From the NCBI GenBank assembly GCA_964458265.1, contig CAYWIF010000016.1, positions 1 through 64,000 on the forward strand: a DNA stretch of 64,000 nucleotides, given 5' to 3'. This document shows, piece after piece, positions 9,197 to 18,016 of this stretch. This DNA comes from JAGVSR01 sp964458265 (GTDB lineage: Bacteria; Pseudomonadota; Alphaproteobacteria; Rhizobiales; Hyphomicrobiaceae). Under the pieces are notes generated by a model. It did not search any database and was not told the origin of the DNA. It was given only the letters and a program-made list of their open reading frames with translations. Both the position numbers and the translations under genes were made by a program. Each line of letters opens with the position of its first letter. The first letter of the stretch is position 1.

Positions 9197-10369
9197 TCAG
9201 CGGCGGACCGGCACGAGTTCGAACTGGTGAACATCGGTGCGGCCTAACGCGAACGCGCCGGCGCACATGGCGAGGTAAAGCCGCCAGCCGCGCAGGAACC
9301 CTTCTTCATAGCCAAGCGCACGGATGTCGGGCAGGGCGGCGTCGAAGCGGCCGAGCCACTCGCGGCAGGTGCGGGCGTAATCCTGGCCAAACGAGAAGAC
9401 ATCGCAAACCGCGAGGCCGGCGCGTTCGGATTCCTGTTTGAAGCGCGAGACGGACGGCAGCATGCCGCCGGGAAAGATGTGGTGGCGGATGTAGTCGCTC
9501 GACAGGCGGTAGCTGGGGAAGAGAGTTTCGCTGATGCTGATGGTTTGGATGACGGCGACGCCGTTTGTTGCAAGGCGCTCGCGCAACGTCTGGAAATAGG
9601 CCGGCCAATAGCGTTCGCCGACGGCTTCGAACATTTCAATGGAAACGATCGATCCGAACGTGCCGCGTTCCTTGCGATAGTCCTGAAGCTTGATATCGGC
9701 GGACGGCCCTACGCGTGCCGCGGCGTAGGCGTGCTGGCGGGGTGATATGGTGAGAGCCGTGACGCCGTGGCCGGCGTGCGTAGCTGCTTCCGTAAATCCG
9801 CCCCAGCCGCAGCCAATTTCGAGCACTTGGCCGGACGTGCCCCCAATGCGCTCCAGAATGCGCGCGTATTTGGCCCTTTGTGCGCTTTCGAGATCCGTTT
9901 CGGGCTTAGCGAAGAGCGCGCTCGAGTAGGTCATCGTCGGGTCGAGCCAGCGGGCATAGAAGTCGTTGCCCACGTCGTAATGGGCCATGATGTTGGCTTG
10001 CGAACCCTTGAGGGAATTCCGGCGGAAGATCCATTCCAGGAGAACGCTGCGGATGCGGTGCAGATAGGTGCCCCAGGCGAGGCGACCGAGGCCGTCGATG
10101 TTCAACATCAAGACCGTGAGCAGGGGCTCCAGGTCTGGACTTTCCCACCAGCCGGCCATGTAGGCATTGCCGAGGCCGATGTCTCCTTCGGCGAGCGCGG
10201 CGTTGATGGTGCGCCAGTCCTTGATGTGCATGGTGCCGTGCGGACCGCTGCTGGCGCCTGTGAACGTGCGCTCGATGCCTTCGGGCGTGGTGACGGTCAA
10301 GGTTCCGGCGCGCGTCGCGCGTTCCAAAATGCTCAGCGCCTTGCGGCCGATAAGTGGCATCGTCGTCAT
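9197..10369 (-). CDS. cfa: Cyclopropane-fatty-acyl-phospholipid synthase family protein
   Basis: A 390-residue SAM-dependent fatty-acyl phospholipid methyltransferase of the CFA synthase family. The signature YDVGNDFY is at about 131-138, the SAM motif VLEIGCGWGG at 182-191, and a further family motif IEMFEAVGERYW follows. CFA synthases add a methylene across a membrane-lipid double bond; close relatives C-methylate it. The start overlaps the stop of the DUF1365 gene, so the two are co-translated. The neighbours (flavin oxidase, DUF1365, DUF1295, a second CFA-like gene, DUF2177) form a known alphaproteobacterial lipid-modification locus. Confidence 0.93.
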   Translation of the reverse strand: MTTMPLIGRKALSILERATRAGTLTVTTPEGIERTFTGASSGPHGTMHIKDWRTINAALAEGDIGLGNAYMAGWWESPDLEPLLTVLMLNIDGLGRLAWGTYLHRIRSVLLEWIFRRNSLKGSQANIMAHYDVGNDFYARWLDPTMTYSSALFAKPETDLESAQRAKYARILERIGGTSGQVLEIGCGWGGFTEAATHAGHGVTALTISPRQHAYAAARVGPSADIKLQDYRKERGTFGSIVSIEMFEAVGERYWPAYFQTLRERLATNGVAVIQTISISETLFPSYRLSSDYIRHHIFPGGMLPSVSRFKQESERAGLAVCDVFSFGQDYARTCREWLGRFDAALPDIRALGYEEGFLRGWRLYLAMCAGAFALGRTDVHQFELVPVRR

Positions 10370-11205
10370 GTCTGCTCCGGAGTAATGGACGCCGGCCTGG
10401 GGCCGTGAGAGGGTGTCACCAGTTCGCCGGGGGCGGCCGGTTTTGAGAAGATCCTATGGCCGCGCATGTACAGGCGGGCGGCATGGTAGTGAATCAGCAG
10501 CACGACCTGCAGGGTCGGGAACGGATGGCGCAGGAAGTTGCGGAACAACGCGCGGGACGTGAGTTCCGTCAGGCGGCCGCCAATGGTTGCGGAAAGGGCA
10601 CGGCGGCCTTCGCGATAGAGATCGACGCGGATCGATACGCGGTCGGGCTTCTCGATGAAACGGAAGCGGTATTCCCCGTCGATGGGAAAAAACGGCGACA
10701 CATGGAAAACTTTCTCGGCCGCAATTTCTTCATCGGGTCCGATGGGCGCGCCATCCGGCTTTCGGCAAAGATAGCAGTGGCGCTCGCCAAACGTATTGTT
10801 GACCTCAGCGAGGACGGCCGATAGTGCGCCGCCGCGGTCGTGGCAGAGCCAGAAGCTGACCGGATTGAAGCCGAACCCGAGGACGCGCGGGAGCGTGACC
10901 AGCGTGACCTCGCCGTCTGGAAGTTCAGCACCGATGCTGTGGAATGCTGCGCGCAACCAGACTTCGATGCCGGTTTTGCTGTCGCCATAGTCGCGATCGT
11001 TGAGTGCGAACAGACCCCATCCGTTGCGGTTGAGAAAGCGGCGCTTCAGGTGCGGGAGGGCTGCGACCGGGACGTGGAGATAGGTGAGATCGTGTGCAAG
11101 CGTATAGGGCTTCGGCGTATATCGCGCGTGGGTAATGCGCGCCTGCAGCAGGCCGCGTGCAATGGGTGCGTCGTTGCTGAATGCCGTTGCCGCGTTCAAA
11201 GCCAT
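10366..11205 (-). CDS. DUF1365 domain-containing protein
   Basis: A 279-residue protein of the DUF1365 family. The chosen start (ATG at 11205) overlaps the 3' end of the flavin oxidase gene by ten bases. A longer in-frame reading upstream only runs antisense through that gene. Family-like features include TYLHVPVAALPHL near the N-terminus, VLGFGFNPVSFWLCHD in the middle and FRNFLRHPFPTLQVV towards the C-terminus. DUF1365 genes nearly always accompany CFA-synthase-like and amine-oxidase-like genes. A role in modifying unsaturated or cyclopropane fatty acids is inferred from that association only. Confidence 0.9.
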   Translation of the reverse strand: MALNAATAFSNDAPIARGLLQARITHARYTPKPYTLAHDLTYLHVPVAALPHLKRRFLNRNGWGLFALNDRDYGDSKTGIEVWLRAAFHSIGAELPDGEVTLVTLPRVLGFGFNPVSFWLCHDRGGALSAVLAEVNNTFGERHCYLCRKPDGAPIGPDEEIAAEKVFHVSPFFPIDGEYRFRFIEKPDRVSIRVDLYREGRRALSATIGGRLTELTSRALFRNFLRHPFPTLQVVLLIHYHAARLYMRGHRIFSKPAAPGELVTPSHGPRPASITPEQT

Positions 11206-12449
11206 GGGATCGTCATCCCCTTTGCTTGCACGACACGCACGGCGCTCCACAGGCCGTCTTCGTGAAACCCGTTGCGTTGCCAGGCACCACAGAACCAAAG
11301 TCCGCGCTGGCCCTGAATTGAGGGGATGTCGTTCTGGGCGGCGACGGATTGGCGCGAAAATACGGGATGGCGGAAGATGTGGCGATCGATGACTTTCGAA
11401 GGGTGGATTTCGCGGTCGGGATTGAGACTGACGAAAACGTCCTCGCCGGGCAAGGACTGCAACTTGTTCATCCAGTAAGTCACCGAAACCTGATTGGCCG
11501 TTTCGGGGCCGCCCGCCGCATAAACCCAACTCGCCCAGGCTGCTTTGGCTTTTGGCATCAGCGCTGCGTCGGTGTGCAGTACAGCAGGATTGTCCCGAAA
11601 TTCGAAAGCGCCCAGAACGTGACGCTCGCCGGGCGTGGGTTCGGTCAGCATCGCGAGCGACGCGTCCGCGTGCGCGGCCAGCACGACTTCGTCGAAACGT
11701 TCTTGCCTTCCTGCTGCCGTCACGACCTCGAACCCACCCTGTGACGTGCGAACTTCCCGGACCGGATCGCCGGTGCGAACGCGGTCTGCGAGACGCTCGA
11801 CGATGCGGCGGACGTACTGTTGACTTCCCCCATCGACAGTCCGCCACTGATGATGCCCATTGACCGACAAAAGTCCATGATTGTCGAAAAATCGGACGAA
11901 GGTCTTGGCCGGAAATTCGAGCATCTGGCGAGGCGGCGTACTCCAGATGGCGGCGCCCATGGGCACCAGGAAACGATCCTTGAACCATGCGCCGGGTGAG
12001 AGGCGGTCGATGAATTCACCCAGTGTGGGGTCGCCGGGTTCGTCGAGCACGCTCTTGGCCGAACGGAAAAAACGCACAATGTCGGTCAGCATGCGAAGAT
12101 AACGGGGAGATGCCATGTTCTTTTTCTGCGCGAAGAGCCCGGCCAGCGAACTGGCGCAGAATTCAAGTTCGCCATCGCCGTAGCGGACACCGAACGACAT
12201 GTCGCTCGGCTTGGTGCGTACGGACAGCGCGGCGAAAAGTTTCGTCAGGAGCGGGTAGTTGACTTCGTTGTAGACGATGAAGCCCGTGTCGACCGGCAGA
12301 GCGGCTCCGTGGCGGGTCACATTGACGGTGCGGGAGTGACCGCCGGGCCGCATTCCGGCCTCGAACACGACCACGTCGTGGGCTTCGCTCAACATATATG
12401 CGCACGAAAGGCCCGAGATCCCCGCTCCGACAACTGCTATGCGCGCCAC
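11196..12449 (-). CDS. FAD-dependent amine-oxidase-like protein of the CFA locus
   Basis: A 417-residue flavoprotein. The N-terminal dinucleotide-binding motif VVGAGISGLSCAYML begins almost at residue 1 if translation starts at the GTG at 12449. An ATG at 12509 would add 20 unrelated residues, so the GTG is preferred. Family: NAD(P)-binding/amine oxidase, the type paired with DUF1365 and CFA synthase and under RpoE-ChrR control in Rhodobacter sphaeroides. Homologous loci there are tied to methylated or furan fatty acid formation. First gene of a three-gene minus-strand operon. Confidence 0.9.
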   Translation of the reverse strand: MARIAVVGAGISGLSCAYMLSEAHDVVVFEAGMRPGGHSRTVNVTRHGAALPVDTGFIVYNEVNYPLLTKLFAALSVRTKPSDMSFGVRYGDGELEFCASSLAGLFAQKKNMASPRYLRMLTDIVRFFRSAKSVLDEPGDPTLGEFIDRLSPGAWFKDRFLVPMGAAIWSTPPRQMLEFPAKTFVRFFDNHGLLSVNGHHQWRTVDGGSQQYVRRIVERLADRVRTGDPVREVRTSQGGFEVVTAAGRQERFDEVVLAAHADASLAMLTEPTPGERHVLGAFEFRDNPAVLHTDAALMPKAKAAWASWVYAAGGPETANQVSVTYWMNKLQSLPGEDVFVSLNPDREIHPSKVIDRHIFRHPVFSRQSVAAQNDIPSIQGQRGLWFCGAWQRNGFHEDGLWSAVRVVQAKGMTIPWL

Positions 12450-12511
12450 TGTTCCGTATCCCCACTCGCCCGTATGTTGATCTACGAAGTGGGTCTCGCG
12501 GCGGTTCACAT

Positions 12512-12542
12512 TGGATCCGGTCGCCCCCTCAAGGCGTTAAAC
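12512..12542 (+). promoter_or_regulatory. Candidate ECF-type promoter for the DUF1295-cfa2 operon
   Basis: Between the divergent CFA-locus operons, TGGATCC (12512-12518) and TTAAAC (12537-12542) are separated by 18 bases. The layout resembles the TGATCC-N18-TAA-type promoters of RpoE/ChrR-controlled CFA loci in Rhodobacter, but both elements deviate from that consensus as I recall it. It lies 40 bases before the ATG at 12582. Weak evidence. Confidence 0.25.
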
Positions 12543-12581
12543 TATTCGCGTGTTGCTCGCAAAACTCTCTAGGTCCCGGTT

Positions 12582-13361
12582 ATGCTGATTGCCCTCGCCG
12601 CAAGCTTTGCCGTGCTGTCAGCCGTCATGGGATTTGCGTTTCTGGTGGCGATGCGGACCGGCAACGGCGGATGGGCAGATACAATCTGGACCTTCGGCGT
12701 CGGGCTGGCGGCGCTGACCGCTATCTGGATGCTGGGCTCTCCCGAGCTTGGCCCGCGCCACTTACTGGCCGGGGGGCTGGCAGCAATCTGGTCGCTCCGG
12801 CTCGGGTTATACCTCTATGGGCGGACGCGCGGCAGCCGGGAAGATCAGCGCTACGCCGCCCTGCGGCGTGAATGGGGCGACGCGCATCCGCAACGGCTCT
12901 TCCTGTTCCTGCAAGCGCAGGCCCTCGCGGCAATTCCGTTGGCCGGGGCCATTGCTCTGGCAGCGAACAGGCCGGGTCCGATCGATGCCTTCGATGTCGC
13001 GGGCGCGCTGGTATTGTTGGCCGGCGTGATCGGAGGTGCCGTTTCGGATTGGCAACTGGCGCGCTTCAAGGCCGATCCGGGAAATAAGGGCCGCGTCTGC
13101 GACGAGGGGCTATGGAGTTTGTCGCGGCATCCCAACTATTTCTTCGAGTGGCTCGCGTGGTGCGCTTGGCCGCTGATCGCCTTCGATATCGTGGGCTATC
13201 CCATCGGGCTCTTCGCGCTGCTCGCACCCGTGTTGATGTACTATCTGCTGGTTCACGTGTCGGGTGTGCCGCCACTGGAGGCACACATGGAGCGTTCCAG
13301 GCCGGAAGCATTTGCCGCTTACAAAGCGCGCGTGCCTGTGTTTTTTCCTAAACTGCCGTAG
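12582..13361 (+). CDS. DUF1295 (steroid 5-alpha-reductase-like) membrane protein
   Basis: A 259-residue polytopic membrane protein with about six hydrophobic segments and the C-terminal signature LWSLSRHPNYFFEWLAW, typical of the DUF1295 / isoprenylcysteine methyltransferase-like fold. These proteins are predicted NAD(P)H-dependent reductases or methyltransferases acting on lipids. It is transcribed divergently from the flavin oxidase operon and lies 28 bases before the second CFA-like gene. A role in fatty-acid modification is inferred from context. Confidence 0.9.
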   Translation: MLIALAASFAVLSAVMGFAFLVAMRTGNGGWADTIWTFGVGLAALTAIWMLGSPELGPRHLLAGGLAAIWSLRLGLYLYGRTRGSREDQRYAALRREWGDAHPQRLFLFLQAQALAAIPLAGAIALAANRPGPIDAFDVAGALVLLAGVIGGAVSDWQLARFKADPGNKGRVCDEGLWSLSRHPNYFFEWLAWCAWPLIAFDIVGYPIGLFALLAPVLMYYLLVHVSGVPPLEAHMERSRPEAFAAYKARVPVFFPKLP

Positions 13362-13389
13362 GGATCAGGGGACATAGCAGGGAATTGCA

Positions 13390-14430
13390 ATGACACTCAT
13401 GCCGGCATCGATAATTGCTGGAGCCATTCGAACCGTCGAGAGCGTGACCCTGCCCGACAGCGTATTGCGGTTCGCCGTTCAGTCGCTCATCGGCACGCGT
13501 GCGCGATCTCAGGAGCCGAGCGACATTATCGATCGGGCCTTTGCCGACGACATGAAGCGGCGTGCCATCGCGCTGCACACCGAGGCTGCGAACGAACAAC
13601 ATTACGAACTTCCGGAAGAATTCTTCGGGCTCACGCTTGGTCCGCAGCGCAAGTATTCGTGCTGCTACTACGAAACCGGCAACGAGACGCTGGGCGAGGC
13701 GGAGAACGCGGCTCTTGCGATTACGGCAGAACGGGCCGGGTTGGCTGATGGGCAGCGGATTCTCGAACTGGGTTGCGGCTGGGGTTCGCTGACGCTCTAC
13801 ATGGCTGCGCGGTATCCGGCGGCGGCGATTACAGCGGTTTCGAACTCGGCCAGCCAACGCCGGTACATCGAAGGGCAGGCGCGGGCACGCGGTCTTGACA
13901 ATGTGCGCGTCGTGACCTGCGATATGAATGCCTTCTCTCCGGACGGTCCGTTCGACCGCGTGGTGTCGGTCGAAATGTTCGAACACATGTCGAACTGGGA
14001 GGCACTGCTCGCGAAGGTGCGCGGCGCGTTGGGTCCGCAGGGCCGTCTTTTCATCCATGTCTTCTCGCACCGCTCGACGCCCTACCGCTTCGATCACACG
14101 GATCCGACGGACTGGATCGGGCAGCATTTCTTTACCGGCGGCATCATGCCGAGCGACGGCTTGATCCGGCAATTTCCGGGTCTGGTGGAAGTCGAGGACG
14201 AATGGCGCTGGAGCGGGACCCACTACGCGCGCACCGCCACGCAGTGGATCGAAAACTTCGATCGCAACGAACCCGCGATCGACCGGATTTTGCGCGAAGT
14301 TTATGGCCCCAAGGCCGGATTGTGGAAGCGGCGCTGGCGGCTTTTCTATCTGGCGACCGAGGGGCTGTTCGGGCATGCGAATGGGGACGAGTGGGGCGTG
14401 AAGCACTACCGGCTGCGCCCGGCAACTTGA
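13390..14430 (+). CDS. Second CFA-synthase-like SAM methyltransferase
   Basis: A 346-residue methyltransferase of the CFA-synthase family, but a different subtype from the gene at 9197. The N-terminal part is shorter, and the motif before the SAM site reads HYELPEEFF rather than HYDVGNDFY. The SAM motif ILELGCGWGS and the motif VSVEMFEHMSNWE are present. In this lineage such paralogues probably act on different substrates or add methyl rather than methylene groups, which is inference. It follows DUF1295 in one operon and converges with the DUF2177 gene. Confidence 0.9.
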   Translation: MTLMPASIIAGAIRTVESVTLPDSVLRFAVQSLIGTRARSQEPSDIIDRAFADDMKRRAIALHTEAANEQHYELPEEFFGLTLGPQRKYSCCYYETGNETLGEAENAALAITAERAGLADGQRILELGCGWGSLTLYMAARYPAAAITAVSNSASQRRYIEGQARARGLDNVRVVTCDMNAFSPDGPFDRVVSVEMFEHMSNWEALLAKVRGALGPQGRLFIHVFSHRSTPYRFDHTDPTDWIGQHFFTGGIMPSDGLIRQFPGLVEVEDEWRWSGTHYARTATQWIENFDRNEPAIDRILREVYGPKAGLWKRRWRLFYLATEGLFGHANGDEWGVKHYRLRPAT

Positions 14431-14434
14431 GGCC

Positions 14435-14842
14435 TCAAGAGCCCGCGTACCACTTGGCCGCGAGCGTACCGGCGACAGCGGCCGTTGCGGTGAGGAACGT
14501 GCCCCAGGCAAGATCCATCAATGTAATGAATGTGGGCCAGACTTTCAGGGTTGCCTGATTGGTCAGATCGTAGGTGCCATAGCAGACGAGGCCGAGCAGT
14601 GCGCCATTCAGCGCCGCGGTCTGAAGGCTGCCACCGTTGGCGAGCGCGGGAGAAACGGCGAACCACACGATGCCAAAGATATAGAGCAAATAGAACGCAA
14701 TCGCCGGGGCGACGCGAATGCCGTCAGGGAGCAAGAGTTCGCCGATATTCTGGCGATAGACGTTGATCATCGACGTCAGCCAAACGCTGTCGACGAGGGC
14801 CATGTAGAGGCCGGCGGCGAGATAAGCGACGGCGTATTGCAT
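14435..14842 (-). CDS. DUF2177 family membrane protein
   Basis: A 135-residue integral membrane protein with four predicted helices, including LVDSVWLTSMINVYRQNIG near the N-terminus and YGTYDLTNQATL in the third segment, both typical of DUF2177. Its stop is four bases from the stop of the convergent CFA-like gene. DUF2177 genes recur in CFA/DUF1295/DUF1365 loci, so it likely belongs functionally to the same system although it is on the other strand. Biochemical role unknown. Confidence 0.87.
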   Translation of the reverse strand: MQYAVAYLAAGLYMALVDSVWLTSMINVYRQNIGELLLPDGIRVAPAIAFYLLYIFGIVWFAVSPALANGGSLQTAALNGALLGLVCYGTYDLTNQATLKVWPTFITLMDLAWGTFLTATAAVAGTLAAKWYAGS

Positions 14843-14931
14843 GGTTCACCTTATGTGAGCGCCGTCCTGACGCCGGCCGGATGCTGACTTCACAGGTAAA
14901 CGGCGTGGACATTCGGTTGGTTCACCGGATT

Positions 14932-15519
14932 TTACACCCAGGTCATTTCACCGCCGGCCAGAACCAGCACTTTATCCTGCGGACTTACCAGATCGGGGAT
15001 CGATTCCGGGTCGAGGCCCAAGACGTGCGCGCGCAGGCATCGCGAGACGCCACCGTGCGAGGCGATGACCGTATCGCGCTGGAGGGTCTCGGCCCAGTCG
15101 ATCGTGCGGAGCAGGAGGTCAGCGTAACTTTCGCCGCCGACCGGGCGCCAGCGGAATGGGTCGCGCTCGCGGTCGGCGAGGCCGTGGGGGTCGGATTGCG
15201 GCAGGCTTGACTGGAGCTGGCCTTCCCAGGCGCCGTAGGAAAGTTCGATCAGGCGGCGGTCGATCCGGTACGCGGCGGGGTCGAGGCCGAGGGACGTGCG
15301 CAGAATTTCCATCGTCTCGCGCGTGCGGACCAGGGGGCTTGCGACGAAATCGGCTTGCGTGATGGCAGGCAGAAAGGCGCGAAGTGCGTCGCCGTTACGG
15401 CGGGATTGATCACGGCCGCGGGCGTTCAATGGAATATCGGTCTGGCCCTGGTAACGCCGCTCGGCATTCCAGTCGGTTTCGCCGTGGCGAACGAAGTAGA
15501 GTTTCAGGCCGGGGCGCAT
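14932..15519 (-). CDS. Histidine phosphatase (phosphoglycerate mutase-like) family protein
   Basis: A 195-residue protein. The catalytic motif FVRHGETDWN is at about residues 9-18, a second-half histidine occurs in IASHGGVSR, and the substrate-site motif ASPLVRTRETM is present. This is the co-factor-independent-numbering branch of the histidine phosphatase superfamily (GpmB/CobC-like). Substrate cannot be read from sequence. It lies just downstream of fabI on the same strand with an 82-base gap, so it could be co-transcribed. Confidence 0.88.
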   Translation of the reverse strand: MRPGLKLYFVRHGETDWNAERRYQGQTDIPLNARGRDQSRRNGDALRAFLPAITQADFVASPLVRTRETMEILRTSLGLDPAAYRIDRRLIELSYGAWEGQLQSSLPQSDPHGLADRERDPFRWRPVGGESYADLLLRTIDWAETLQRDTVIASHGGVSRCLRAHVLGLDPESIPDLVSPQDKVLVLAGGEMTWV

Positions 15520-15601
15520 GCTCTGTCTGGTCGGGTTCGCGGGCTCGGTTCACTCAATGTAGGAGTTCCCGGCTCGCGATGCGACCCGTTGAAGGCAGCG
15601 A

Positions 15602-16450
15602 TCAGCCGTCGCTCTTCACGACGGATATATCGGGCGCGTCTTCGTTTTTCATGCCCTGGACGTGATAGCCGCTGTCGACGTGGTGGATTTCTCCGGTTAC
15701 GCCGCGGGACAGGTCGGAGAGTAGGTAGAGTCCCGCGCCGCCCACATCTTCGATCGTGACCGTACGGCGGAGCGGCGAATTGTATTCGTTCCAGCGCAGG
15801 ATGTAGCGGAAATCGGAAATCCCCGACGCGGCAAGCGTCTTGATGGGACCAGCGGAAATTGCGTTGACGCGGATGCCGGTGCGGCCAAGATCGGAAGCAA
15901 GGTAGCGGACACTCGCTTCCAAGGCTGCTTTGGCGACGCCCATGACGTTGTAGTGCGGCATGACTTTTTCGGCGCCGTAGTAGGTCAGCGTGATGATCGA
16001 GCCGCCGTTGGTCATCAGTTTCTCGGCGCGCTGGGCCAGCGCGGTCAGCGAGAAGCACGAGATCAGCATCGTCTGGGAGAAGTTTGCTTCCGTGGTATCG
16101 ACGTAGCGGCCGTCGAGTTCGTTCTTGTCGGAAAAGGCGATGGCGTGGACGAGGAAATCGAGACGGCCCCATTGCTTTTCGATTTCGGCAAACAGCGCAT
16201 CGATGGACGATTTGTCCGAGACGTCACAGGGAAGGACCAGTGAGGCGCCGAGTTCGGCGGCGAGCGGTTCGACGCGCTTTTTCAGTGCGTCGCCCTGGTA
16301 TGTGAGTGCCAGTTCGGCGCCCTGGGCGGCGACTGCGCGCGCGATACCCCAAGCGATCGACCGGTTGTTGGCGACGCCCATGATGAGGCCGCGCTTGCCA
16401 GCCATGAGGTTGCCCGCCGGCACGCCATCGCCTGCTCCTGGTTCAGCCAT
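15602..16450 (-). CDS. fabI: Enoyl-[acyl-carrier-protein] reductase (NADH) FabI
   Basis: Short-chain dehydrogenase that reduces trans-2-enoyl-ACP in the last step of fatty-acid elongation. FabI-type NADH site: GLIMGVANNRSIAWGIA. The catalytic Tyr-x6-Lys is in YNVMGVAK. The motifs SAGPIKTLAASGI and GGAGLYLLSDLSRGVTGE are typical of FabI rather than of general SDRs. It is 282 residues; the first 15 precede an internal Met (MAGKRG) that is the usual FabI start, so the true start could be 16405. Confidence 0.95.
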   Translation of the reverse strand: MAEPGAGDGVPAGNLMAGKRGLIMGVANNRSIAWGIARAVAAQGAELALTYQGDALKKRVEPLAAELGASLVLPCDVSDKSSIDALFAEIEKQWGRLDFLVHAIAFSDKNELDGRYVDTTEANFSQTMLISCFSLTALAQRAEKLMTNGGSIITLTYYGAEKVMPHYNVMGVAKAALEASVRYLASDLGRTGIRVNAISAGPIKTLAASGISDFRYILRWNEYNSPLRRTVTIEDVGGAGLYLLSDLSRGVTGEIHHVDSGYHVQGMKNEDAPDISVVKSDG

Positions 16451-16691
16451 GAGCTGTTAATTCCTTATGTCCCGTGCGTGTGAATTGTGCCGCATCCTAC
16501 ACAAAAGACTTGTGCGGTCCAGTCACAGGCCTGCTGTTCTTCGGTCGGAAAGGGGGTCGCACTGCGGATTCCAGCCGATGAATGTCAAGCTATTGATTTG
16601 CATGGAATAATTTATTGCGCGACGGTGCGCCTTGTTGGGTAACGCAGGCGCGGCCGATCGCCCCGGCGGGGCTCGGTTCGCAGCCGGAGCG

Positions 16692-17174
16692 TCAGCCTTC
16701 GAGCGTCCAGACACCTGTTGGGCTGCGGCAGGCGACGCCTTCGGCTTTGCGCGTCTTGTCGCCTGTCGTCAGCATGACGATGAGGTGGCGGCAGACGTTG
16801 CCCTCTACATTCTTGAACGACGTGGTTGGCTTGACGAGGCCGGAGATGCTGCCGTTGCCGCGATGCCAGACGTAGGTGGCGCCGTCAGCCGTGCCGGAGA
16901 GGGCCTGCTGGACGCGGGCGAGTACGGCCACTTCGTCGGCTGGATCGAGGGCTTGATCGGTCCTGTCACCGGGTGTCAGGTCGGCGTACTTCGGTTTCTG
17001 GCGGCGGATCGATGTGCCTGGGCAGTTGCATTGCGGGGTCTGAGCTTGTGCAACCGCGACCGGCGGTGTGCCCTCTGCGAGCGCGTCGCCGGGGAAAAGA
17101 AGGATGGCCGCGACGAATGCGAAGGCGGTCAGGCCGCCGGCGGCAAGCGGGAGCAGGGAGAGGTCTTCACGCAT
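16692..17174 (-). CDS. Exported protein with 17-kDa surface-antigen-like C-terminus
   Basis: About 160 residues from the ATG at 17174. The reading frame is open further upstream to 17300, but that part has no coding look. The N-terminus is a signal peptide or membrane anchor (hydrophobic about residues 8-32, ending DALAEG). The C-terminal 60 residues (GNVCRHLIVML ... ACRSPTGVWTLEG) have the Cys-x-n-Cys pattern of the Rickettsia 17-kDa antigen-like domain (PF16998) common in Hyphomicrobiales. It is divergent from pdxH. Function unknown; probably periplasmic or outer-membrane associated. Confidence 0.75.
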   Translation of the reverse strand: MREDLSLLPLAAGGLTAFAFVAAILLFPGDALAEGTPPVAVAQAQTPQCNCPGTSIRRQKPKYADLTPGDRTDQALDPADEVAVLARVQQALSGTADGATYVWHRGNGSISGLVKPTTSFKNVEGNVCRHLIVMLTTGDKTRKAEGVACRSPTGVWTLEG

Positions 17175-17362
17175 GACTTTACTCGCACTCGAAACGAACG
17201 ACACACGATTGGCCGCTACTGGGCCAGCGGCCATGTTCGCCCAACAAGGATAAAAAAGTATCAACGGACGTACCAATCCCGTGTCAGCGGGCGTACCCAT
17301 TAAGAACTATTGAATGCAAAGCGCCCATCATTGCGGGCCGGACAACAGACGAGGCAGGCGGC

Positions 17363-18004
17363 ATGAGCGAGAGGCCACACGAGGCGAGTGCCGGCGATTT
17401 CGCCGAAGCCCTCGAACCGTTTTTGCTTTTCGAGGGCTGGTTTGCAGCCGCGCGCGAAAAGGAGATCAACGATCCGAATGCCATGGCGCTCGCGACGAGC
17501 GATGCATCGGGGATGCCGAACGTGCGCATGGTGCTGTTGAAGGGCGTCGATGGACCGGGCGTGCCGGGTCGCGGATTCGTATTTTATACCAACCTGGAAA
17601 GTGCGAAGGGGCAGGAACTGGCCACCAATCCGCAGGCGGCAATCGTGTTTCACTGGAAGAGCCTGCTCCGCCAGGTGCGGGCGCGAGGTGTCATCACGCC
17701 AGTTGGGGACGACGAGGCGGATGACTATTTCGCTTCCCGGCATCGCACGAGCCGCATCGGTGCGTGGGCGTCGAAGCAGTCACGGCCGCTGGAAAGCAGG
17801 CTGGCCTTGGAAAAAGCGGTGGCGGTGGCGACCGCGCGCTTCGGGATCGGCACGGTTCCCAGGCCGCCCCATTGGTCCGGCTTCAGGCTGACGCCACTTG
17901 AGATCGAGTTCTGGGCCGACCGGCCGTTCCGGCTGCACGACCGCGTGCAATTCCGGCGCGAGACGCCGGATGCGGGCTGGACGAAGACGCGGCTTTATCC
18001 GTGA
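17363..18004 (+). CDS. pdxH: Pyridoxamine 5'-phosphate oxidase
   Basis: FMN enzyme that oxidises pyridoxamine/pyridoxine 5'-phosphate to PLP, the cofactor of the ALAS encoded upstream in this window. It is 213 residues, full length. Seen: the FMN-binding stretch MALATSDASGMPNVRMVLLK, then FVFYTNLESAKG, ASKQSRPL and the C-terminal WTKTRLYP with the conserved Arg/Pro end. In many alphaproteobacteria pdxH neighbours fabI, as here. It converges with the inositol monophosphatase gene. Confidence 0.95.
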   Translation: MSERPHEASAGDFAEALEPFLLFEGWFAAAREKEINDPNAMALATSDASGMPNVRMVLLKGVDGPGVPGRGFVFYTNLESAKGQELATNPQAAIVFHWKSLLRQVRARGVITPVGDDEADDYFASRHRTSRIGAWASKQSRPLESRLALEKAVAVATARFGIGTVPRPPHWSGFRLTPLEIEFWADRPFRLHDRVQFRRETPDAGWTKTRLYP

Positions 18005-18016
18005 AACGTGGTGGGC

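Noticed and set aside
11206..11988. Upstream in-frame extension of the DUF1365 gene
   Set aside because: It lies in another frame of the flavin oxidase gene, is Arg/Ser-rich, and DUF1365 proteins begin near the ATG at 11205.
16451..16691. A small ORF between fabI and the surface-antigen-like gene
   Set aside because: The only frame is about 60 residues, Arg/Pro-rich, without ribosome-binding site or motif.
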